Shown: positions 9,080-19,941 of the stretch, in pieces
How positions within the stretch are numbered: the stretch's first letter is position 1
Layout: every line of letters starts with the position of its first letter
Assembly (NCBI GenBank): GCA_011634665.1
Contig: WAEK01000004.1
Coordinates: 1,161,001 to 1,225,000 of the forward strand
DNA: 64,000 nt
Direction: 5' to 3'
Origin: Mortierella sp. BCC40632
Taxonomy: Eukaryota; Mortierellomycota; Mortierellomycetes; Mortierellales; Mortierellaceae
Notes under the pieces: generated by a model
What the model saw: the letters and a program-made list of their open reading frames with translations, nothing else
Told to the model about the DNA's origin: nothing
The model's database searches: none
Position numbers and translations under genes: made by a program

Positions 9080-11084
9080 ATCACCAATGGCTACAGCAAA
9101 TGATAGAGGGAGGGGGGGAGGCAGATTGTCTCTCAATCCCTTTTAGTGGGTGGACAACCCAGCGCTTATTGAAATCTGCCCCGGTTTGAAAGGTTTTCAT
9201 CAATTGAAGGGTTAGTGGTGCCCCAAAGGGAATCAAGATTTCGTAAGGAGCTTGAAAGCTCTGTTCAATCTTTACAGTGTTGAATGTAGGTAGGCAATAT
9301 GCGACTTTGAGTGAAGTGCCCAAAATCGAGGATGGATTTATGCAAGTCTTGAGATTGGATCGCGTATGTAGCGATAGCGGCTGTCAGCGATCTTATTAAA
9401 CGTCATGGCTGATAGCTACAGTGTCCCATTCGTGGTTCAAGGAGTGGAGCGCTTGGATGGGTGACCTAGAGTCATTGAGCATTTGGCACAGGATATCTAA
9501 AGAAGGTAGACCAAACGTAGAGAATAGGTTGCTTGCATGTTAGAGAGGAGATATTGCTAATTGGGTTTGCCAAGGACAGTCGACCCTTCTTCAACGGAAA
9601 ATAAAAATAAATAAAAAGCGATAAAGCCTAGAGTCGACTCCTCTACCGAGAAGAGAAGTGAAGAGAAGAGAGAGCGAGAAGAGAAAAGGGAAAAGAAAAT
9701 GCGCGACAAAGCCTACAGTCGATACGCGCGGCGAATGGGAAGAGCGGATGGAGATATGCTTGCGCAGTGCACGCATAGGAGATGCGGATTGCGTGCATAG
9801 GGGGGTCTTGGAAGAAGGTAAGGAGGAAAGACAGAGCATATTAACAACAAACAATGCCGAGGGGTGACACGATGCGTGTTTGATGATGCCCGCCCTGCCA
9901 CTAGAAGAAAGAAGAATGGTGATAGGCTGTGAGCTTAGGCGGAAGAAGCATGCTGTGGTAGACCGTGAAGGATGGGTCATTGTTCCGAGCCGTTGGTCAC
10001 GTATCCTTTTTTTTCTTTTTTGGCTCCTCTACATCCATCTCTTCATCGCTCTCTGGCACCATTAGGATGATCCCCTGGAGTTCGAATGTTCAAGAAGGGA
10101 GTTCTGCAGAGAATGCGTGTGGTTGGGTAGATGTGACCCCTGAGAGATGACGGGCGCCAGAGTACGGTATCGACCTTGCTCTTGTCTCTAACATCTCCAT
10201 GCCCTGTGCCAAATCCCTCTTTTTCACCCCCACCCCCCACTCCCTCTCTTGGCAACAGCCCATCAGCGAAGCAGCTCTTGAGAGCAAGAGGCAGTGGCAG
10301 CTCTGGACATTTCCAGAGGGAAAGAGGGAAAGAGAGAAAGTGAGAGAGAGAGAGAGAGAGAGAGAGAAAGAAAGAAAGAGAGAGCTCACTGTGTGTGTGT
10401 GTTGGTGGCGAGGCCAGGCGGAGATGGGAGCGATATATAAAGCGAGCGAGCACGTTGGCTCCTCTTGGGCCAGGTAAAAGGAGGACAAACAAGTTTTCTG
10501 CAACCTGCACTTCACTGCACGTTCCGCACCCACCCTTTTTCACTCTTTTTATCCTATCGCCCTTCTTACCCACTTGTTGTTCACTCACTCACCTACTCAC
10601 CTACTCGCCTACTCACCTCTTCACTCACTCACTCACTCACTCACTCACTCACTCACTCACTCACCCACTCTCACTCACCCACTCACCCCAACCACACACG
10701 CGCACACATACATCCCTGGAAAAAGAGATTCTCTACCCGAACGATCGACCGATCGGACAGCAGTCGCATACGAAAGGGAAAAAAAAAAAAAAGAGTCGAC
10801 TCTGTCGCTCAAGCGCTTTGTCGCTGTTCGTCCTCCATCCGCTCATTCGATCGCATCCTCTGCCTCTCCTCTCCTCCATTGTTCATCGTCACCTACTGTT
10901 ACCGACTCTCCTCTCTCTTTCCCTCTCTCTCCTCCCCCCTGTCTCTCTCTCCCCCCCCTCTCCTCTCTCCTCTCTCCTCTCTCTTTCTTGCTTGCTTCTC
11001 CCCCCTCTCTCCCCTCCTCCCCACCCCTCCAGTTGACCGTTGTACGGCTGCATCGGCCCTGGCGAAGAGCACAGCCATCCAGCC
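9080..11084. other. gene-poor low-complexity region upstream of the ABC transporter
   Basis: No credible gene seen. It holds a GA-rich stretch (about 10320-10385), a CTCA/ACTC tandem array (about 10570-10690) and CT-rich DNA up to the transporter start. Long frames reading SLTHSLTHS or LSLSLS are products of these repeats. Part of this DNA is likely the promoter and 5' untranslated region of the ABC transporter. Confidence 0.7.
10603..10690. repeat. (CTCA)n tandem array
   Basis: Tetranucleotide CTCA/ACTC repeated about twenty times with minor interruptions, roughly 400 bp upstream of the ABC transporter start codon. Confidence 0.9.
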
Positions 11085-11761
11085 ATGTCCATCCCATCCG
11101 CCAATGCTGCCGTCAATACTAATGGCGCCGACGAAGGTGATCATCCAACCCAACTCTACCATCCCTCTTCTCATTGCATTTCGACCATCCGCAGCAACTG
11201 ATCCGTCTCCCTCTCTCTCTACATCTATTACTCCCTTTTCCTAGACACCATTGCCAACAGCGGGAGTAGCAGCAGAAGCCAGAACAATGATGTCTCTGCC
11301 TTTCCTGAAAAGCCAATGAGCCTTGCCTACTCTCCAAAGTCAGGACGCAAGTCCTTCCAGTTCCGTGCACTCGTAAGCCCCTTTCACCGATCGAGTCCTG
11401 TGTGCCTGCGCCCTTGCTGGCGTGAATTTATTCTGGTTATTATTATTATCATTCTTGTTCTCTGACCCCTGTCTCTGCTCTCTCTCGTCTACACTTCCTT
11501 CGATTCGACTTTTCTTCTTTTGTCTACACAGGGAAGAAAGACGCTTTCGTACCAGAGACGCCAGGTCTTTGTGAACATTTGCTGCATTGGTCTATGCCCG
11601 ATTCTGATGGTTGTTATTGCTGGAGCCATGGGCATTGCCATCACTAATCTGGTGAATAACCTCGCCACACCTGCAAGTAAGTCCGCCCGAGCATTCCTGC
11701 GTCCCGGAACATTAACCGCGTGGGCTTTGCTCCGATCAGTGGGGGGCGCGCGTACTGCTGC

Positions 11762-11816
<55 letters not shown>

Positions 11817-12828
11817 ACTTTAAATTGCTGTGATACCTTCCTTTAGCTCACTCTCACCCCCAACCTTCTTAGACTACCTACTCTGCTCAAATGTCGATGC
11901 TATGACCCCACGCGGGTTCCCACTTGTACCTTCCTTCTCCAAGGAAGAGGTCAACTTCCCCACCTCTCCTGGATCAGAGATCCCGAATGCCAAGGCTGGC
12001 GACACCATCAAGCACGTCAATTGGTACATCATCCCCGGTAACCTCGGCTTTGGCGCCTCACCCACCATCACCGCAGATAGCTGCGCTTGGTGGTTCGAGA
12101 AGGACTACCCATTCTCTACTCCCTATGCAAAGGACCCCAACATCACCGTTCCTGGTGCCAACCTCGATAGCACCTACAAACCTCAACCCAAGGGAGGCTG
12201 GCTAGGACCACAACAACTCATGGCTCCCATCGAGTTGACCACTCAACAATTCTATCCCTGGCTCTTAACTGCTGATTTGACAGGTGGTCAGGCTGGAGCA
12301 CGTCCACAACAGCCTCAGATCGACATCCAGTCCGCTAATCTCACAGGTCAGCCCTTTGGAACAGGTCTTCTGGGCTCTATTGACACTCGCTACTTTGCAA
12401 ACATCACTCGCACCACTGGGCTTCCATCTATTTCTGGGTTCCAGGCAGTTCCTTTCTACAAGGAAGTGACGGGATCCAGCGATGGCGTCGATGATGCTCT
12501 CACAGGACAGATCCGGACTCTGATTGAACGCCTGGCACTTGTCAACAAGACTGCAATCCGTGCCAAGGACCCATCGCCTGAACAATTGATTGAGTATTAC
12601 TCACAGATTGGATCCTTGGTCCAGGATATGCCTATTGGAGCAGTTGTTTTTAATGCCATTGATTTCGTCGCCAGAAAATTTGATTACACACTCCAAGTTG
12701 GCAAGGATGTGCGTCTTTCGAGAGCAGCTAACTACCCTAAGCGTGGCATTCGACTTATGGAACAACATACAGCTCTTGTTGGTGCTATCAGTAAGAATCC
12801 GTTTCTCATTCTCTAGTTATTTGTTGTT

Positions 12829-12862
<34 letters not shown>

Positions 12863-15083
12863 TTCACCATAGATGTGTCTTCTACACCTTACAGTATGAA
12901 CCATGTGCTAATAACTCGATTATTCCTCCCTAATAATTCAACAGTGAAATCATCACAGAATGCAGGAACCACAAAGATTACGCATGGATTCCGTGGCATG
13001 CCTCAGTTGTTCTCCACAAAAGCTGAACTGCCTATCGCTTCGCTGGTCGGGCGTATTCTTTATCCTTTTGGAGTCTCTTTCCTGTTGCCAATCTTTGTGA
13101 TTACCATTGTCAAGGAAAAGGAGGATCGGATTCTTGTCATGATGCGCATGGTAAGCTTTTATTTCTGGTTCTGTGATCCAAATGGCTCCCCTATCCTTTT
13201 TTTTTCTTTTTTTTTTTTTAACCAAGTTATCTCTTCCTCATCCTCTCTCTCTCTCACTATTCTCTCGAGAATAGAGTGGCCTCAAGTCCATCACGTATTA
13301 TGTTGCGCATTATATCCACTTTTACATCCTACACATCCTTTCGACCATTATGTTTATCATTGCAGGACTTGCCTTCAAGATGCCTTTCTTCACATTGGTC
13401 CAACCTGGTGTCTACATCCTTCTCTTCTTTTTCTGGGGTCATGTCCAGATTGCTCTCGCATTCTTCCTCTCTTGCTTTTTCAGCAAATCGAGAACAGCAC
13501 TGGTCATTGTGTTCTTGTTGGTTCTTTGCGGAGTTATCGTTTCTCTGGCCACCGAGTCCATTTTTGAAGACGATAGGGCACCACTTGGTTACTTTGTCTG
13601 GCCTGCTTTTGCATTCTATCGTGCACTCTCAGTCCTCAACAGGTCGAGCTTTGATAGCTCCTATCAACCATACAGAATCTCGGATCTGAAGGGATCGGAT
13701 GAGGTCTTCCAAGTCATCATTGCTTTGATCATTGCCACCTTTGTGTTCTTGGCCCTTGCCTTCTACCTGACCGAGGTGTTCCCCACAGAGTATGGAGTCC
13801 GTCAGCCATGGCATTTTATCTTTTCGACACCTTACAAGTACCTCTTTGGCAAGAAGAACAAGACTGGTATGGATATTGAGGGACAAGTTCGACGTGATAA
13901 TACTGGATCTGCACGCGATATTATCCAAGGTGAAATCCCATTGGATCCCGAAGAGGTCAAGTTTGAAGACATGGATGTCAAGCAAGAAAGAGCTCGCGTT
14001 CTTCACGATGACTTTTCTCCTGACTGCCCCTTGGTCCTGAAGAACATGCGTAAGATCTACCCCTCCAATAAGAAGTTGGCTGTCAAGAATGTGACCTTTG
14101 CTGTGGACAAGGATACGATCTTTGGATTGTTGGGACCCAATGGAGCAGGCAAGACTTCGCTGATCCATATTTTAACTGGATTGTATGAGCCTACTCAGGG
14201 ATGGGCGCGTCTCGCTGGTTTTGAGTTGGACACTCAGGTTAAGGATGTCTACAGAAACATTGGTATCTGCCCTCAGCACGACATTCTCTGGGATGACTTG
14301 GTAAGTATTTATTTATATAGTCTGTTCTATTTGCATTGGTTTTTGAACATACTTGGCGACAGGAATCAAAGATATTCACTAGAGATTTCTTTTCTTTTGT
14401 GGTAGACTGTGGGTGAGCATCTCTACTTTTATGCTCGATTGAAGGGCGTCACTGCAAAGGACGAATATGCTGCCGTTCAGGCATCGCTCAGTGCTGTGTC
14501 ACTCATTCCCTTTGAGAACCGACTTACCAAGGGACTCAGCGGTGGTGAGAAGCGTCGGTTGTCAATTGCCATTGCATTGGTCGGCAATCCCGGTATTGTC
14601 TTTTTGGACGAACCCACGACGGGACTAGACATTTCGGTGCGTCGTCTGATTTGGGATATTATCCAGAACGCCAAGCAAGGACGCACCATTGTCCTGACTA
14701 CTCATTCTATGGAAGAGGCAGAGGTCCTGTGTGCCAAGATTGGTATTATGGCCAAGGGAACTCTTCGTTGCATCGGTAACCAGATTCGCCTCAAGGAGCT
14801 CTATGGACGTGGCTTCAAGATTACGTTTGCATCACGCTCGGGCGAGACTGAGCGAGCCTCGGCCTACATCTCGTCGCTTTTGCCATCCAATGCCAAGAGG
14901 TTGGATTCATTTGTGACCCAAGAGTCTTGGGAGTTTGAGGCGACACCAGGATTGATCCAGAGACTGTTTGAGGAGATTGAAGCTCACAAGCATCAACATG
15001 GTATCGATGACTGGGGTCTAAGCCAGACAACTCTTGAGGAGGTCTTTTTGAGGATTATCCAGGACGCTGATGCGGACGCGTAA
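11085..15083 (+). CDS. ABCA-type half-size ABC transporter
   Basis: Seven exons read by splice-phase continuity: 11085-11136, 11245-11372, 11532-11676, 11873-12790, 12945-13150, 13275-14300, 14406-15083; 1,050 residues. Order of parts: a short Ser-rich cytoplasmic N-terminus, one membrane segment near residue 85, a long extracellular or lumenal loop, a cluster of about five or six membrane segments (residues ~425-640), then one nucleotide-binding domain. The domain has Walker A GPNGAGKT (~770), signature LSGGE (~869), Walker [12 protein letters not shown] (~891) and the switch His in [10 protein letters not shown] (~924). Single TMD-NBD with this order is the ABCA half-transporter plan known from plants, Dictyostelium and some fungi; members usually move lipids, but the substrate here is unknown. 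The first intron starts GTGATC, a weak donor, so exon 1 is the least certain part. The next gene follows on the same strand after about 310 bp. Confidence 0.88.
11766..11815. repeat. (CT)n microsatellite inside an ABC transporter intron
   Basis: About 25 CT units within the intron between the third and fourth exons of the ABC transporter, forming an exaggerated pyrimidine tract ahead of the acceptor at 11872. Confidence 0.9.
12826..12861. repeat. (GTT)n microsatellite in an intron
   Basis: Around eleven GTT units within the fourth intron of the ABC transporter gene. Confidence 0.85.
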
Positions 15084-15395
15084 AAAGAGAGATAGAGACG
15101 TGGTATATTTTTCTCAGATTTTTGTTTTTTTTTTATTGATATGACATGGGAGCCAGGACGCTCTTCTTGTTTTCATAAATCCATGATATACACCAATAAA
15201 AGACTGTCCCAACTTCATTCATGGATTGCAGTTCTCCTGGCATTCAAAATCCAGGGGCTTCTCAGTCTTCAGATTAAGGTTCCACGTGCATCAAGCCTGT
15301 GTAAGTTTTTCTCTGTGTTCTTTTTTTTTTTTGCGCGAGTCCATTTTCCTCCAAGTCCATTTCATCTGTTGTCCGCTCCATCCTCATTCAATGGA

Positions 15396-15629
15396 ATGGA
15401 TCATGCCATCGACGCACAGGCAAAAGAGTTTCTAAGACTCTTGGAAAAAGCTAGTAGACAGCCGTAGGTCCTTACAATGACATCTTTTCATGTCCTCATG
15501 TAGATGCGCCATTCAGAAAGAATGTTTCTGAATGGAAGAGCACACATTCTAGTGCTTTAGCTTTATACACATATACTTTCTTTTAGAAACTCGGGCTTTC
15601 TCTGACACGAATCCTTCTCGCCTACTTCA

Positions 15630-15664
<35 letters not shown>

Positions 15665-16470
15665 AGCCGACCTCTGGCTACATCAACTATCTTTGCCTGT
15701 CTCGGGGATCTAGAAGGATTTCTCGAAAGTATCCAACCTCGACTTGATCGATCATGGTCCTCACCGACTGTGGCTGTTGTGCCTCAATCCACTCCTTTTG
15801 TCACCGCGACGACCACTCAGTATAAAACTGGTTCTGATCATGGGCTAGAAGAACCCTTTCAGCTTTATCCTTCACTCGGACCACTCTTGACCAAACTCTG
15901 TCAGACATCCATCGTATTGTTGTCCAAGCCCTTTGTCGATCTGTTGACACTCTCTGTCCTCAAATACTCGAACCAACTCGAGGCTGCTTCCAGAACAGAA
16001 CCAGTCGAGAAAGAAAATAATAAGCGAGAAGCTTCATTGTCGGATGAGATTGGCTCAGTGAACGGCCATCTCTTATCCTCTCGTCTTTGGAACAACGGTA
16101 GTGGTCGCCAGTATGAGACTCATCTCAATTTTAGTCAAGATTGGTATCAGCATCGTCAGCGAGATAACGCAGAAACGGTAAGACGACAGCTACGACAACA
16201 GCAGTGGCTACATCAACAACAGCAAAAATGGTGTGCTCAGCGTCTTGGCGATCTGTTCAAGTATGGATCAAGAAAAGGAAATCCCCTTCATTTGGCCAAT
16301 CCAACAGACTCTGTTATCCAAGCAAAAACGGACGTGTTGGATCCGTTGGAAACGGTCGCTTTGGTGACAGAGTCATTGCGCCGACTAGAAGAGATTACTG
16401 CACGCGGAGTAAATTCAAAGAGTCTCCGAGTTCTGGTAAGAGCGTAGTCCTAGGAGGATAGGGGCACCAT

Positions 16471-16501
<31 letters not shown>

Positions 16502-18344
16502 TCATATCACTCTTTCATTCTCTAATTTGTTTTCTTCTTTTATCTTCTTTTCATTTCTTCGAATTTTGCAATCGTTTGGCTGCAATGGTTAGTCGGAGTG
16601 GACAAGGGAATTGACAAGCTTAGTCACACCCATTATGCAGGACATAAGGGCACTCCCTTTGATAAAAAACATTATCCATATTGCATTTATGCTACAATGT
16701 AGTCAAGGAGTAAGGCAGTCAGCTTTGGATCAGGATTTAGATATTTTGGATAGCACATTTGTGCAGCAGTTGATACTGCAGATCGTGGATAGAGACGAAT
16801 CTGTCGAGGAGAATGAACGTCAATTGGATGACTCGCTCTTAGCCAAGTATGACAATGAATGGGGAGGAGGGTGAAGCAAAAGATGGAGATGCTTCTATTA
16901 CTCATCACTGACCATTGGATGCATGCCTCCTTTCTATCTTTCCCCCTTTTTTTATGTCATTCTCCAGACTATGGGCTCTGTCTGCGTTAGTACGACAACA
17001 AAAGGTTTTGGAACTACTGGATAACATCATGAGAACAAGCTCTGTAAGACCTCGATTCTACACGAGTCGACAAGAAATTGAAAGTCAGATACTAGGGTCG
17101 TCTCCATTCCTAAAGATCCTCTTCCAAAACGAAACCTCGAGTCAAGAGACTGGACATCGGGTTTTGGAGGATTTGGCAGGCATTGTGGGCAAGGTTCCTG
17201 ATTGGAGACTGGTTAGAATCGTTGTCATCTTGGCAAGCTGGATTCTACAGAGATATGGAGTGGAAAGAGAGTCAACACAGGACACATCCGAAGTGAGCCC
17301 TACTGGCGAGCCCATACTCAACCTAGAGGATCAGTCAGAGGCCCAACTATTACGAGCCTTGCTATCGATTACCAATGCGTTGATGCAATCCTCTGCTACC
17401 TCATCGACTTTCAGGACATTCTCCAATTCACAGAACATACGAGAGTCAAGACTTTTAACAGAGTTTATGCGGATTCAACACCGTTATGTCTACGAAGCAT
17501 CAGGAGCAGAAACATTGGCAAGACGGCGACGGGTAGTTTTTATTGTGGCAATGGCTCTAAGTTGGCAAAACAATTGGATCCAGTCGTGGATTCACATCGA
17601 ACTTACCAAGGATTCTAGTGAAGTAGAAAAAGAGAAGATGGAGGACAAAAGTGTCAGCATGGAACCTTCAGCTAGATCGACATCACCCATCATCTCTTTT
17701 TTGACCCTTCTCCTGCTATCAGAAAGTGCAGCCAGTGGAGCTGAGGCACAAGTAGGAAAGGTCGACCTGAGTTCAAGTCATGGTTCTTTACACGTCCGAC
17801 TTGTCATGGATCGACTACAGGAGTTATTCCGGTCCATCAGACCACATTGCAAGAATGCACGCTCTGTCACGAACGGCAGAGACAATGATGACTTGGGGGG
17901 AAAGGCGACTCGTTCGGTTATAAGAATTCTCTTAGATGGTCAATACCGATGGCTTTACAAGCTGAATTTGACCCTGGTTGCGGATTTAGTCTGTGCCATT
18001 TCAACGACCATCTGTCCAAACGATCCTGCGTGCTTAAACCTGCTGGTACGTTATGTCACCTTTCTTTTATCGCTCTGCTTTACAACTTCTCTGACAGAAA
18101 TTTCCACCAGTTTATCCCTTGGCTCTTTGTATTATACGCTTAACAATCCTCTTCCATTGGATTCTCTTGTTCTTGTGCGTATCCTCTAAACTATTAGGTT
18201 CAAAAGATTAATAGCGAGTGCCTGACCGGATCAAAGGATGGAAACGCACCAGTCCCGTCTCCAGTTATCACACGGCTCTGCGATATACAAGACAGTGCCT
18301 CTGTTGTTGGATTGGAGGCGTTGCTCGATACCCTTCTGAATTGA
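15396..18344 (+). CDS. unrecognised 779-residue protein, multi-exon
   Basis: Five exons fit without a phase conflict: 15396-15463, 15667-16435, 16593-16870, 16968-18045, 18198-18344. The Met at 15396 begins MDHAIDAQAKEF and is preferred to earlier in-frame Met codons, which lie in non-coding-looking sequence. The product has no signal peptide. It is rich in Leu and looks largely helical, with a Gln-rich basic stretch near residues 185-205 (RQQQWLHQQQQK) and low-complexity linkers. The long fourth exon encodes repeated amphipathic helices, consistent with a HEAT/ARM-like or adaptor scaffold, but I recognise no family. The poly-A run at 15632-15661 lies in the first intron just before its acceptor. 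Coding status rests on consistent splice phases and the long open frames. Confidence 0.6.
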
Positions 18345-18520
18345 AGCTTTCTGCAGAGTAAAACAATGCGAAAATAGTAATTATCAATAGAGAAATCTCC
18401 TTCCTTCCTTTTTTTTCTCCTACCCTTCGAATCGTACTGTCGAGTAATCTTGGAAAGTGCAAGAAGAAGATTTGTGACCTGGAAATCACCAAAGATGATA
18501 TGTTTCAAATGATCACTATT

Positions 18521-18776
18521 TCAATCCTTTGTTTCATTAATGCGACTCTTGCCTTCACAGTGCACACACCAGAATATGGTTCTTTGGTATTCTTTAACTG
18601 CCGGAGAACAGTAACGATGAACGAGGGAACCATGGCTATGGAGGCACTGAACTCCTGGAAAATCCAGCATGATGTCCTCCCATAAAACGACTTTCTGTCC
18701 ATCGACGATATCAACTTGGATAGTGTGGATGTTGTCTGCTCCAACAATGCGAAACGATCGAGACTCTATCATTGTT
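18521..18776 (-). pseudogene. fragment of a repeated domain family (RIVG...IHTIQVDIVDGQ)
   Basis: The minus strand encodes FRIVGADNIHTIQVDIVDGQ and then VVLWEDIMLDFPGVQ before the similarity fades and the frame appears to shift. This matches, from memory, a domain present in many copies in Mortierella-type genomes (function unknown). It is only about 45 residues here, has no convincing gene around it and is probably a relic. The longer open frame that extends it toward 18958 is low-complexity. Confidence 0.35.
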
Positions 18777-18804
18777 CGTTCTAGATAACAGTTTTGTGGG
18801 TGAT

Positions 18805-18840
18805 TGGGTAGGGTAGGGTGGGGTATGTATGGGGTGTGAG
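18805..18840. repeat. GGGTA-type G-rich tandem
   Basis: Short imperfect array of GGGTA/GGGTG units next to the relic domain. It is not a telomeric array: the units vary and it is only about 35 bp long. Confidence 0.6.
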
Positions 18841-18959
18841 GAAGGGGATAAGAAAACGTGTTTAAGAGTGAAAGTGAAGGAGAGTGAGCAGAGTCTCCGA
18901 TTTTAAAAATCGGCGAGAGGTAACAGTAGAAAAGGAAAAAAAAACTGATTCCCCTCAAA

Positions 18960-19940
18960 TCTCTGGCGGTACATCCCGTCCTGTGTGCACTCTTCCGAAT
19001 AGAGAGGCAGTTCTAAGGAAAGGCTTTCGTCTTTCGTCTCCAACTGTCATGCATTGGGCGTAATGTTGCTTCCTCAGGTTCTTTTGTGACTTTTGCTGTG
19101 AATAAAGCTGGAGTACTGGAATACTGCCTATTGGTTCTTCGATTGACACCTTCAGCCCTATCTTCATTAGAGCTTTTGCGTATCCTGATGCCTTTACCTC
19201 ATTTTATATAGAGTCGATATGGGCTATGATGCGGCAAAAGATGTGAATTGTGTTCATGGTTGCAAGGGGCTGTTGTGTATTTCTTAAACAGGATAGTAGA
19301 CGATTTAGCCAAGAGAATTCCAATGGTTTAAGGGATAGAATATTCTTGCAGGGATTGTTGTTGTCAAATTATGATGGCTGTCAAATTATGGTGTAAGTGA
19401 GCCTTTGCGATGGAGAGATGGTAGATATACTGGTGTTACATCGAGTTGTCGCGAAGGGTGATCGGTGTCGATTGAGGAGTATAGTATGATGTGCGTTTCA
19501 TCTTCTTCAACATAGGATTATTGTGCATGGACCATCTTTCGGTATGGTTTACTATATAAAGTCTTGTAAAGCAACGCGCTAAATCTCTCAGATAATGAAC
19601 CGACCTTCAGAATTCCCTCAAATTGAACAATACCTTTTTGCCGAGACTGAGTATCAAAGATATCATGGACTGGCAAGAGGTACCAAAGCCATTGGGCCAA
19701 CAAGACAATGCTTAGGGAGAGGGAGGGGACACGACTTTCATTGGAAAAACTGACCATTTCCCTTGTTCCAGATACTGATACTTGATTATTGTTTAATGAA
19801 TGAACTAGCATTTTTACCTAACCAAACCCTACTCACAAAGATTGGCATTACCAATCAATATCTTGGACCTATCGTCTCTCCTGCAGATCTCCTTTTTCTT
19901 GCTCTAGTGTTCCATATTTTTTTAAAGGTTGCCAAGTCGA
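18960..19940. other. intergenic, nothing recognised
   Basis: No credible coding region. It lies downstream of OGDH copy 1 (minus) and downstream of the unrecognised gene (plus), so both 3' flanks face each other here. Short frames such as the one at 19518-19811 show no domain and no codon pattern. Confidence 0.6.
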
Positions 19941-19941
19941 C

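Noticed and set aside
10603..10690. CTCA array considered as a CRISPR-like repeat
   Set aside because: Four-base period without spacers in a eukaryotic context.
10395..11244. Plus-strand ORFs reading SLTHSLTHS and LSLSPP
   Set aside because: Produced by CTCA and CT microsatellites; the ABC transporter starts within this region in a different frame.
18805..18840. G-rich repeat as an internal telomere
   Set aside because: Units vary and the array is only about 35 bases long.
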